Below, one piece after another: positions 40,207-50,574 of a stretch of DNA of 64,000 nucleotides. The DNA is from Pteria penguin. Taxonomy: Eukaryota; Mollusca; Bivalvia; Pterioida; Pteriidae. The stretch spans positions 65,716,306 to 65,780,305 of the forward strand of contig CM068583.1 of the NCBI GenBank assembly GCA_035048485.1, written 5' to 3'. The number at the start of each line of letters is the position of its first letter. The stretch's first letter is position 1. Below the pieces are notes generated by a model. The model did not search any database, was not told the DNA's origin, and saw only the letters and a list, made by a program, of their open reading frames with translations. A program made the position numbers and the translations under genes.

Positions 40207-42511
40207 CTAAAAAAAGATAAAACAAACAAAAATGAATGAAACAAAGTACCTTGAAATTATCGCTTGATTTGAAAACGTAATACAAGTTGTAAATTTATAC
40301 AAGTTTCATCATACCTGAATAAAGCATTCTATCCAATAAAACCGCAAATGTATAACATACAACTTACTTCATTTCCAATGAGATATTGCAATGAGCTAAC
40401 GCAGATGTTTTAGTTGAATTGTTCAGTTTGAACATTGTTTTCATCTGAAAATAAACAATATATATATATAGATATATATAATTTTGAATTCGATTTTCAA
40501 TTGTAATTTGTATCATCTAAACAAATACATGTAATTACATATCTTACCAAATCACATATCTCCTTGTCCAGTTGTTTTTCTTTCATAGAAATAAATGCAG
40601 CACTGTACCGTGTGTCATTTCCAGCTATAATTTAAATGAATGTAATCTAGTATTTTGAATGATAACAAAATATTAAAAATATGGGATAATCTTACAGGAA
40701 GAAAATTTAAATGTACAGTGTATTAATTTTAGATGTTTACTAACTAATGAGTGTTACATTACTGAAATCTTTTCTTTAAAATTTCACCTGTCTTATACCC
40801 GAGACTTCAGTGAGTGTCTAAATACTAGATTTCTACATGACAGAAAGCTACATTATGGCTCTCAGCACGATCGTATCTCTCACAGTATCTGATATCTAAC
40901 ATAATAAATGGGATTTAATTGTATGCCACTATGAAGTCCTAGGTATCTGTGAAAATTAATTTTCTCACATAAATATTAATCTTTAAGATAAAGGAAACTT
41001 TATCTTTAAGATAGATACAAGAGTCATCTTTCCTATCAGTACTCCATTTTATGAAGCCCTTAAAGAAAGTTTTGAAAATAATCGGGGATAAAAGACTATA
41101 CTGTCTTTGATACGTAGAAGGGGGACGGAAATGTCCGAGAAACTAGACCTGATGAACACATAACATTATTTCTTTCACACCGAGAGTCACATCTTTTGAC
41201 GGTAGTTTACTCTTTTTTAGATTATGAAGAAGCTTTGTAGACTAGTATATGACGGAATTTCTTATTAATTTGTTTAAAAATGGGACAATTTTATCATTGT
41301 ATGAAAGTATTATCTAGTATTTCGTACAAGGAATAAATGCAGGGTATCTGACATGTCACATGATAGGGATCAAGGACATCTCATTACAGTAGCTTTATAC
41401 ATTTCTTGCTCAAAAATATATACATATGAAACCTCAAAGATATTAAAATATGCAACATAGAAATGATTTATCAGTTACAGTTGTCTTTAGAAAAAAACCG
41501 TCTCATTGCATGACGCTCTCGGTACCTTCGATTAATTTTGTTCACATGCTGTCTCCAAACATTTATTTGGCCGAGACAGAATGATTTCTTTGAGATAACA
41601 AATCGTAGGGTGTTAAAGTTACGAATGAAGCTATAAAAGTATTTAGTATTTATATTGGTCATGACAAATGTAAATATTATTCAAATAATTGGGTTGCAAT
41701 TTATCACAATATGCAAAACTTTTAGAATCCTGGAAAAGAACAATAACTAGGCCAATATGGAAAACAGTGAATAATAAACCTTTTCGTTAGCGATATCAGA
41801 AGTTATTTACAAAGCATCAATGCTTCAAATGTCAGATGATGACTTGTTTATAGTAAACAACAAAACTTCTCATGGAATAACGGGAAAAGAATTAAACGAA
41901 ATTAGTCCCATGTCAGAGACATTTGGATTTAGAAATAAATATAAAGCATTAAAGGCTGCATAGTCGTCAATAATTTTTAACAGCTAAAGTAATTTGTGAT
42001 ATCTTATTTACAGTAATCGAAAAAAGAATGTACTATGGATTTGGATTATTCATTGAAAACAAATAAAAGAAAATTATGTGATTTTAACATTGCGAAATCA
42101 CTTCCAGTATCTTATAACAAAATACTTTGTCATTCAATTGAATTTACATGATATTACCCCTAAAAGAACTAAATGATAGCATATTATATGGAACAATTTG
42201 TATTTCACTCAGAATAATAATGATAATAAAAACCGGAATGTTTTCCAAAGTATATGCATTTGTGTAATGTTATTATAAACAAATCTAATTGGTTGTGTGA
42301 ATACAAAATCTTAAAGAATGTTTCTGATTGATTTTCAGATATTTTCGATTGCTCACGAAGGAAATATGCTAATAATTCCAACAAAAATCTTTTTTCCCTC
42401 TCTTTTTGACAAGACATACAACAACATTGCAACAGTGCTTAAAAATATAATCTCAATATCCTTTTGAATTAGAAAATTCATTAGCTGATTTATTGAAATT
42501 AATTCTCTCTC

Positions 42512-42582
<71 letters not shown>

Positions 42583-43235
42583 CAAGAGGCCCAAATGGGC
42601 CTATATCGCTCACCTGAGCACAAATTGCTTATTTACAATAAAATGACAGCTCATTTCAGTAGAATATTTTGCTTTTTTCTACAAGACTTTCTATAAGGTT
42701 TGGTGATATTTTGTGAAGTGGTTTTGGAGAAGTTGAAAATGTGTCAACCAATCAGAGCCAATGGCGCCCATCTTGGATTACGGAACGGCACGAAAAACAC
42801 AAATTTGGTAGAGGACCACGAGTACTTACTTCCTATGAAGTTTGGTGAAATTCTGTGCAGAGCCTCTGGAGAAGAAGTCCAAAATTTGTTTACCAATCAG
42901 AGCCAATGGCGGTCATCTTGGATAACGGATGGGCACGAAAAACACAAACTTTGTAGAGGACTTCGAGTAGTTACTTCCTATGAGGTTTGTTGAAGTTCTG
43001 TGCCACCGTTCTGGAGAAGAAGTCCAAAAAATTTAACCAATCAGAGCCAATGGCGGCCATCTTGGATTACGGATCGGCACCAAAAACACAAACTTGGTAG
43101 ACGACCTTGAGTACTTACTTCCTATGAGGTTTGGTGGAATTCTGTGCAGCCGTTCTGGAGAAGAAGTCGAAAATGTAGAAAAGCTAACGACGGACGGACG
43201 ACAGACGACGGACGACGCACGACGATTGATCACAT

Positions 43236-43272
<37 letters not shown>

Positions 43273-46200
43273 ATTTTTGGAGGATAATTTATGAGAACAA
43301 AACTCAAATAGAGATAGATAAGATAAGATTATATATGAATGTAACTTAAAGCTTTAAATAACATTGTGCAACAAATACCATAGAAGTGAATAAAAGAAGG
43401 AATCAGATTGTATTGCATACGCTTTTCCAATGAAAATTGATAGCACAAAACAATTGACTACCGTTCCTATGCTAAAATTATACATTTTGATGTCGGAACG
43501 TTGAATTTCAATATGAAATGGAAACATGTAACATTACAGTCAAAACAATTGTCTATAATTTATTAAAATCTTTTCTTGACATCAATTTGAATGTTAAAGT
43601 TTCTTAATAATTTATTGTATGTTTATATAAGAAATATAGATTTTCAAAGAATATCTCAGACAGACACTAAAATATATCTCAGACAGACACTAAAATATAT
43701 CTCAGGGATTTATCTTTGTTAACGTCAAGTTTGTTATCAGGTCACTCTCTCCCAGAGTAATTTGATGAGAGGAAGGCAATAATTGGAAATGTTGATAGCC
43801 TATGAATACTTACGACTAACTGTGACATAACTTAGACTGTGATTTTGGGGTTGAGACACTGCAAATAAAATATAGGAATTTGTCATAAGTCATACTTCTT
43901 ATCGATCCTACTTCTCACTGAAATTTACAAATTGAAGTAATATACAGTACTGGACCTATAATGCACTAGTCTTGAAATGCATGTACATATTATAGATTTA
44001 TGTAGGAATTATTTTATTATTATTGTGTGAGCGATTGCTGTATATTCTGTTTAATATCTTAGGTCAAAACTGTACATGCCCTGAAGAAAATGTAATTATG
44101 TATTCCGGAACGCTGTCATTTGTACCCGCTGGCAACAGATTAATATTATTTATTAAGGAGTAATATAACAACGTCATTGCTATAGTGTTTTCTTGTAATG
44201 AATGTATCGGGTACACGTACATTAATTTCTTACACTAAGTATCTGTTCCAAGAAAAGATTTGTGATCGAGTCTGACACTTCTTACACTAAGTATTAATGT
44301 AGAAAGCAGAGTTGTCGTTCCTTTACAGTCCACACACACCTCTGCCAACGTCTCAGGTTTTACAAGATTCTTGTAAAATCTAGGCGATATGATATGGTTT
44401 TCAATGGCTTTATTAGTTAAATGTAAAGCATTTACCATAATACATTGAGTTTTAATCGGGCTTCAACAAGAAATAAACCCCTAATTTATACCGCACTATA
44501 TTTTCTCAGCGTACAAATCAGCGAACTTATATAATACAGTTTGTCAATAACACTATCATTTGCACCTCATTGTCTAATTTTTGCCCATATAACTTGAATA
44601 CGATGACATTTTTTTCCCAAAACACGCAAAACAGTTTGTATCTTCTGCCTTCTGACTAGGGGCTACTTTCAGTAGTTGGCAGAGATTAAAGGGAGTGCAA
44701 GGACCGTAACTCGGCTTTGGAGATTGACTACATATCTGTTCCAAGAAAAGATTTGTGATCGAGTCTGATGCTTCATACACTAAGTATCGGTTACAAGGAA
44801 AGATTTGTGATCGAATCTGATATTTCTTACACTAAGTATCTGTCCCAAGAAAAGATTTGTGATGGAGTCTGATATTTCAGACTCCAATAAATTCCTTAGT
44901 TTTAATTCCTTTTCAGGGGAAGCTCGTTTTATCCAGACTCTACTATTAAAGTACATTTATTAAGTACAAACAAGAAACATTGTTATTGTTACCAAATTTC
45001 GCCACTTACAAGCTTATTCTAGGGTTAGATTCGGAGAAGCTTATTCGGTTACGAGCTTGACTCGACCGCGAGGTACCGAGCACGAATTCTACTTGCCATT
45101 CGTCTGTCCTGTTTTTCAGATGAGACAGCAGAAAACTGAGAGGCACAGTAAATGTCGACATGTACAAGACCTTTCTATTGAGAGTCACAGTATATGTCGA
45201 CATGTACATGACCTTTATGTTGAGAGTCACAGTATATGTCGACATGTACATGACCTTTCTGTTGAGAGTCACAGTAAGTGTCGACATGTACATGATCTTT
45301 CTATTGAGAGTCACAGTAAATGTCGACATGTACATGACCTTTCTATTGAAAGTCACAGTAAATGTCGACATGTACACGACCTTTCTATTGAGAGTCACAG
45401 TAAATGTCGACATGTGCATGACCTTTTTATCGAGAGTCACAGTAAATGTCGACATGTACATAACCTTTCTCTGCTTCGAGTGAGTTTTCGTATAGGTCTA
45501 CAATTTCTAAAATTAGGTAGATGGCGAATGTTTGATAATACTGTGGGTCAGGACTTAAATACATGAATTTGTATTTTAATTTTTTTGAGGTTGTAACCTT
45601 CTTTTCCATATCAGTGATGGCTGAAAGTAATTATGAATGAAAGACATTGAGAAATGATTGATGCAAAGTGCGGAGACCATCTGTGGATTTTGGGGATTTA
45701 GGGGGTGCAACCCTCCCCTCTTTCGGTCGAAAAATTATCACCATCATGTCTTGGACTGCAACCCACTTTCCGGACAGGTAGCAGGGTGATTACTGTGATA
45801 TAATTGATCTCAAATGAACGTATGACACCATGAATCCTTGGCAGAATAAATAATTAATCCATCATGGTCTTCATAATGCATCGTACACAACATCCCAAAC
45901 GATGTACATGCACCTCGTTTAATTCTATTTCTCAACTCATTTTGAAAGCGTTTATCGAATTCATCTAGGAAAGTCATTGGATCGAATCCCGTGGTCGGTC
46001 ATGCTATGACATAAGTTTATAACCCACGTAAACATATAGGCAGGCTACTCAGTTATAAATAAAAAACCGAAAAGAAACTTGTTCCTTCACAGCAAGTAAG
46101 AAAATCATTTTACTATTTTATGAATGTCTTTATAAAACGTCTGATAATGCACCTTCCCTTTTAAAAATTCAACCAAACCCACCCATCCCCCTTAATTATT

Positions 46201-47833
46201 AAATATGATCAAAATGGGTTTGCGAAATAAATATGTTTACGTTGGTAGCTATTTTTAGTAAAAGCAGCTTTGTCACCTTTAAGTCCCTGTTAAAGTGTCA
46301 CTAGTTGGAGTTGCGAGTTATTACGACAACGGTACAAGTTGTCTTCGATTTCTGATGATTGGAATATCTAGTCGACTCCAGACCGCGTTCTTCGACATTC
46401 TTCGAGTTTCTTCTATGTGAACAGTGATACGCCAACAGTACAATAATCTTCCTTTTAACAAGTTTCAACGACAATACGACCTGTGTGGGACACTTTCTCA
46501 ACAAACAAAACTCAAGACCTTTCTACGAGTTAAATTGAGTTGTGACAACGCGCATGACTTCATCATGAGTTATGATGGATACATGGCGACATATTGTAAT
46601 GTGAGTATGGAGACAGGCATCCAGTCGACATGAAATCTCGCACGACAGTTTTAAACCGTTTGAAATTCTAATCGCTGTCTGACGAGTCCTGGCGATATGA
46701 GAAGACATCCCTACGACATGCAAAGACATTGGTTCGAATGCCGCATAACACATGAGTCGTGGAGAGTTGGTATGGGAAATAACTCTTGACAATGTGAAAG
46801 GGACCTAAACCGTTTGAAATGCTGGGCGCAGCTTGCCGAGTCCTGGCGATATGAAGAGACATTTCTACAACATGCAAAGGCATCAGTTCGATTCCTGTAC
46901 GACAGCTGAAGGGTGGTGGCGAGTTGTCCAGACTCGTGACAGTGTGACAGGGGCTTTAATAACATGCAAGGCGAACATATGAGCTATTTGCCTCCGGTTG
47001 TATATGCACATATTTAAGTCAACACATGGATCTTTATGTTTTGTTACATATATTCACCTTATGGCAGATCAAGGTAAGAATATTTATGTCTGAAATCTGC
47101 CTGCCCCCCACCCCCCTCTCCAACCTATCACTTCTCCTTTTAGGCAAAATTGAAACGATCGTCTTTTAATACAGTAGGGTAATCAGGTGGACGAGTTCCA
47201 AAAACTCGGTATAGATTTTATGACTGCAATAGACATCGCCCAATATCTCATGAATTTGCAATAAAATATACAATGATTCATTATTATGAATCATATACTA
47301 TGGTCAACAACATCCACGTACAACACATTCCAAGATGATGGGTAAACACCGCACATCACGTGGGTATGCACTGCGAGTAACATCTTCAAAACGTTCTCAT
47401 TTAACATGCATGTATTTTTCTTTTACCCTTAAATATTTTATTTTTGTTTACAATGAAAACTTATTTAATATGACATTATTAAAGTTAAATAAAAACCTAA
47501 CAAACAAACAAACTTCTGACATAGCTTTATCATGACAAACGGAAATAGTACAAATGTGTATTTGTCAATGTACTACTAAGAGAGTCATCTTCATTATTGC
47601 GAATCAAGGACTCGGGTATGTAAAATAATCCAAGAGCAATGCAGTGTAGTTTGTCAAGATTTCAAGTCCCATGAAGAAGGAGCCGGGTAGTGGGACTGCC
47701 TACTGGACTTTATCCACTTCGAAATAATGGCAAATTATCGAAAATTATCCCAAAGGTAAATTCCTCTAATGATTCGACCTGACATTCCCTTTACGATTCC
47801 TTACAGCCCCCTTCCATTTTTGAATTCTAAAGT

Positions 47834-47892
<59 letters not shown>

Positions 47893-48739
47893 TTTTTAAA
47901 ATATACTTACGGAGAACAGTAAGAGTAATAGCCACACAAATCACTCCTGATAAGCTGAACAGCAGCATTGTGCCCAGACATACCCGCAGAGGCGAGCTCT
48001 GAGACGTATGTTTAACTTTCTCTGCATCTGAGCCACGGACAGAATACTGACTGATACTTCTACTTTGTCCAATATCATCAGGGTGGAGGTAGAACTTGTA
48101 GTAAGCATCCGGGTCTTGTGGGTAAGGTTGTTCAAATCGCATATTCTGTTCTCCTCCTTCTCCTCTGTTGTTCCCATCCAAGTTAAATAAGGCCGTAAGG
48201 CGGGGCCACTTCAAAATAAAACAATTGTCCTATGACATATTTGTATTTTGGAAAATTAAAACTGACATATTTGTATATTGGAAAATTAAAACATGCTTGA
48301 ATGATGTTTTAATTTTCCAAATTACAGATATGTCATAGGACACAATACTCGTGCAACATCGTGATTATGATGCACATTTCACATATGTATTCTATATAAT
48401 TATGGTCTTTATATTTCATAAAAAATACTTGATTACAGACCGACAGTTATTGATCTACATATATAGATTTAGAAGATCAGTAGTACCAACCGTCAACCAA
48501 ATGTCAATAGTTACGAGTATATGCCAGAAATTTATCGCTCGTTATATTCTTCGTAAAAATGGCAATAACAGTGTTTAAAATCTGTTCATTTTATTTCTAT
48601 GGAGATGAAAGTATTTTTTATACAACACGCATAAACATTTTATATTCTCTTTTCCGATATTATTCAATTTAGTCTCTTTAAATCATATGTAACTCAAATT
48701 ATTTACCTTTTCGCTGTAACGGCCAGTCCAGTTAGACAT
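34395..48739 (-). CDS. Type II membrane protein with SEA-like module and giant mucin-like region, gene 3 (2113 aa, six exons)
   Basis: Exons, in order of reading: 48739-48707, 48208-47911, 43858-43814, 40624-40548, 40444-40368, 40206-34395. They sum to 6342 nt, all GT-AG, with phases 0, 1, 1, 0 and 2, in frame from ATG to TAA. Residues 1-85 are polar and lack a signal peptide; residues 86-110 form one hydrophobic helix (CLGTMLLFSLSGVICVAI); basic residues lie on the N-terminal side, so the C-terminus should be outside. Residues about 115-215 resemble a SEA domain (YSAAFISMKEKQL, CNISLEM, HLKLHFKVP, IKVKLLLN). The rest is Ser/Thr-rich with three repeat blocks and ends in an Arg/Asn-rich tail. 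Type II anchor plus SEA is known from TMPRSS-type proteases, but no protease domain is seen. It may be a surface mucin or extracellular-matrix protein. I do not recognise a named homologue. Confidence 0.82.
35005..35370 (-). repeat. Coding repeat block of gene 3: 20-residue unit
   Basis: Six copies of a 60-bp unit, one 63 bp long, encoding YPVSQNARNKAGAVSTTE-like peptides. The DNA copies are nearly identical, so homogenisation is recent. Each unit adds a basic ARNK motif to an otherwise uncharged mucin-like stretch. Confidence 0.92.
36322..36627 (-). repeat. Coding repeat block of gene 3: 17-residue unit
   Basis: Six copies of a 51-bp unit encoding SYFYSDTVSDVMESSTP or close variants (SHFYSD, SYLYSD). 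Aromatic and acidic residues recur at fixed places. The frame is kept by the 51-bp period. Confidence 0.92.
36890..37680 (-). repeat. Coding repeat block of gene 3: degenerate 10-residue unit
   Basis: Roughly 25 copies of a 30-bp unit encoding SSDVTSQM-like decapeptides. The copies differ more than in the other two blocks. Substitutions mostly keep Ser/Thr, Asp and Gln positions, which suggests the repeat has been retained as protein. Confidence 0.88.
40368..40624 (-). CDS. Exons 4 and 5 of gene 3 (SEA-like module)
   Basis: Two 77-nt exons, 40624-40548 and 40444-40368, separated by a 103-bp intron. Together with the first about 40 residues of exon 6 they encode the SEA-like fold, including a Cys pair (CDL and HCN) that could bond. 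Confidence 0.75.
40625..42515. other. Intron 3 of gene 3, proximal part
   Basis: AT-rich intron sequence. No further exon with good splice sites in phase was found. Short open frames (for example 41471-41662 on the minus strand) lack support. Confidence 0.4.
42516..42580. repeat. (CA)n microsatellite
   Basis: About 32 dinucleotide copies, immediately upstream of the dispersed element that begins at 42581. Confidence 0.95.
42581..43266 (+). mobile_element. Dispersed bivalve-type element, copy A
   Basis: It starts acaagaggcccaaatgggcc with ctcacctgagc just inside, and ends cggctcaggtgagctaaaaa, giving an inverted terminal pair. The interior holds three to four units of about 150 bp with aatcagagccaatggcggcc and ctggagaagaagtc, then a gacgacgg-rich stretch. 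No coding frame is conserved. A second copy is at 62258-63836 in the same orientation. Confidence 0.8.
43267..45027. other. Introns 2 and 3 of gene 3 around the microexon
   Basis: Apart from the microexon, this holds a short tandem of atatctcagacagacactaa (about 43655-43700) and several dispersed copies of ttccaagaaaagatttgtga with cttacactaagtat (44230-44300, 44735-44880). The repeat family is unidentified. Confidence 0.5.
43814..43858 (-). CDS. 45-nt microexon of gene 3
   Basis: Acceptor tttgcag and donor gtaagt surround 45 nt with phase 1 at both ends, adding 15 residues (including SQPQNHSLSYVTVS) between the membrane helix and the SEA-like module. Exon 2 and exon 4 are also in phase without it, so it could be skipped without shifting the frame. 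It was found by reading splice sites and is unconfirmed by transcripts. Confidence 0.6.
45028..45150 (+). mobile_element. SINE body relic
   Basis: gaccgcgaggtaccgagcac, gtcctgtttttcagatgaga and cagaaaactgaga align in order with the SINE at 50102 (gatcgggaggccgg, gtcctgtctttcgagtgaga, cagtaaaaaccgag). The copy is much worn and runs straight into the 42-bp array that follows. Confidence 0.5.
45145..45465. repeat. 42-bp minisatellite in intron 2 of gene 3
   Basis: About eight copies of gagagtcacagtaaatgtcg, acatgtacatgacctttcta and tt. The period is 14 codons, so frames on both strands are open; these are artefacts. Confidence 0.92.
45466..47835. other. Intron 2 of gene 3, distal part
   Basis: Contains a twofold repeat of about 158 bp at about 46670-46960 (cgagtcctggcgatatga, acatgcaaag, ggttcgaatgc) that may be a worn SINE-like sequence. 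Otherwise there is no recognisable feature. Confidence 0.4.
47836..47890. repeat. (GA)n microsatellite next to a donor site
   Basis: About 27 dinucleotide copies, 20 nt into intron 2 of gene 3. On the transcribed strand it is (CT)n, and reading through it gives a false Ser-Leu repeat at the end of exon 2. Confidence 0.95.
47911..48739 (-). CDS. Exons 1 and 2 of gene 3 (cytoplasmic head and membrane anchor)
   Basis: Exon 1 is 48739-48707 (ATG, 11 codons, donor gtaaat) and exon 2 is 48208-47911 (acceptor ttttgaag, donor c|gtaagt). The frame of exon 2 appears to start at a TTG at 48214, but no ATG precedes the conserved-looking WPRLTALFNL, so the short upstream exon supplies the start. A (GA)n tract follows the donor within 20 nt. 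Confidence 0.75.
48226..48342. repeat. Fold-back sequence in intron 1 of gene 3
   Basis: tgtcctatgacatat at the left is mirrored by atatgtcataggaca at the right, and ggaaaattaaaac by gttttaattttcc. The left arm is duplicated, so either copy can pair with the single right arm. Confidence 0.8.
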
Positions 48740-50101
48740 GATACGAAAACTCAAAAATAGATAAAGAAATCACAAAACATCCCTGATGGTCGATACCTAA
48801 AACACACAAGCTAAAAACAAGGTAACAGGGAATGGACGAGTCTCGTGTCAATTAAGTAACATTTTATTGCAGCTTGTTCTCTGTGTAATGGTGTGTTATA
48901 CAAGTGGTGTGCTGACCAGTGTCAATACAGCACTGCTGGACAGATAAATCACAATGCCGCGTGGTCAATCATTGTCCCTACACTTAGTTTTTGTTTGATG
49001 TCGTTCCAAATTGACCTCGTATATAAGAATATGCATGTGACGTAATAGCTTTGGTCTTTAATTGATGAATTAAAATGAGGATACAGAGGTAATGAATCGA
49101 ATAAATATATTAGACTGGAGGCAATTTCCATTAAACCACAATCATTTCAACTTGTACATGTAAACATCTGTAGTTGTGCATATCACTTCTCATTTTGTCT
49201 CCGCCATTGAGAACGAGGTGGAGATATAGTGTCACTGACGTCCGTCTGCCTGTTCATTTGTGTTGTATTGATTTCATTAGTATTTTGTAAGATGACATGA
49301 AAAACTAGGCCAAGTTTGATATTCGCTTGTTTTCGGAAATTTCAAGCAGAGTTGTATGTATCCCTTTGTTAAAGTAGAAACTATAAAAGAAGTTTAAGTG
49401 CCAATACTTTAAAATGCCTTGACAAATTTTATAATAATACATATATAAAAAGACAGTCTATTCCTAATTCAAGAATTTTCGATTAATTTTACCTGAATTA
49501 TGGTTTTCATGAACTTTGAAACCATGAAATGTTAGATTTTCGTACGTTAACTTCAGAATGTCTCAACTGAATTAAATGGCATTATACCAAGGACTTATAA
49601 AGTTTATAAGTATATCCCCTAAGCCTCATCATGCGACCCCGGGATAGAACATTTACAGCTATGTTTATTTGCAGTTGGGGCATTCGTGTTTCAAAAACGC
49701 ATATTGTTTAGCTAAAAATGTTACTAGTTCTTAAATTGTATGAACACCGCACTAGCCCGTCAATAACAATATAAATTATCACAAAAGTGTCATATAGTTC
49801 TCTGTTTCCGTACTATTTTTGATGAAACATGTTTGTACTTGAAATAAAATAAAATAAAATAAAATAAAATAAAATAAAATAAAATAATACCTTTGTGAAT
49901 CCAGACGTCAGAAGTGTCCTTTTCGTGGCAAAATGCATACAAAATTTCAGTATCATGTCATCTTTTGTTATAACTAACTTTGTATTATTTGTGTATGTTA
50001 ATTCAAAAAATGAAGAAACCAAAAAGTAAATATAGAGATAATTACATGTGCTTATGTTTGCGACGCCATCTTGCTTTTGTCGTGTCTTCGATGAGATGTC
50101 A
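48740..50101. other. 5' flank of gene 3
   Basis: Presumed promoter side of gene 3. A pentanucleotide (AAAAT)n tract lies at 49843-49886. I see no other gene and no convincing core promoter element. Confidence 0.4.
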
Positions 50102-50377
50102 AGCCGGCGTGGCCTAGTGGTATCGTGCTGGCCTCCTGATCGGGAGGCCGGGGCTCGAGTCCTGCTCTGGTCATGCCGGTGTCCTGTCTTTCGAGTGAGA
50201 CAGTAAAAACCGAGGCCCCGTGTCGTGGTATGCATGGCACGTTAAAGATCCCTCACTGCTTCGGGTGGGTCCGTTGCAAAGGTCAAAATTTGTATGCCTC
50301 GCATCAGGCAGATGCCGTCACCATATACGTGAAATACTCGTGGTGTGACTTTAAACAAAAATCAATCAATCAATCAA
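50102..50377 (+). mobile_element. tRNA-derived SINE with target-site duplication
   Basis: Box A (ggcctagtgg, about 50111) and box B (ggctcgagtcc, 50152-50162) form a polymerase III promoter. A body with gcacgttaaagatccctcac and a 3' (atca)n tail follow. The flanks tcgatgagatgtca (50088-50101) and tcgatgaaatgtca (50378-50391) are a 14-bp target duplication with one mismatch, so the copy is fairly young. It is non-autonomous and needs a LINE for movement. Confidence 0.88.
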
Positions 50378-50574
50378 TCGATGAAATGTCACGGTTGCAT
50401 GACTCCGCCTGTTTCTTTTATACCGTGGGCGAAAGCTCTGTTCGAGCATTTGGGTGAGACGTCCATTTAATTTTCATAAAACATACGGGAGTGAAGTTGA
50501 CCTTCGCTCCCGTAAAAATTTTTTCGAAATACCTTGGCTTTTTAGGGTGAGAGGCCAGCTTTAAGGGCAGACAT

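Noticed and set aside
42353..42696. Val-Cys and Thr-His repeat proteins
   Set aside because: Translation of the (CA)n microsatellite on either strand.
47801..47910. Ser-Leu repeat tail on exon 2 of gene 3
   Set aside because: Read-through of a (CT)n intron tract beyond a clear gtaagt donor.
50102..50180. A functional tRNA gene
   Set aside because: A and B boxes are present, but the sequence continues into a SINE body with a simple tail and target duplication; no closed acceptor stem.
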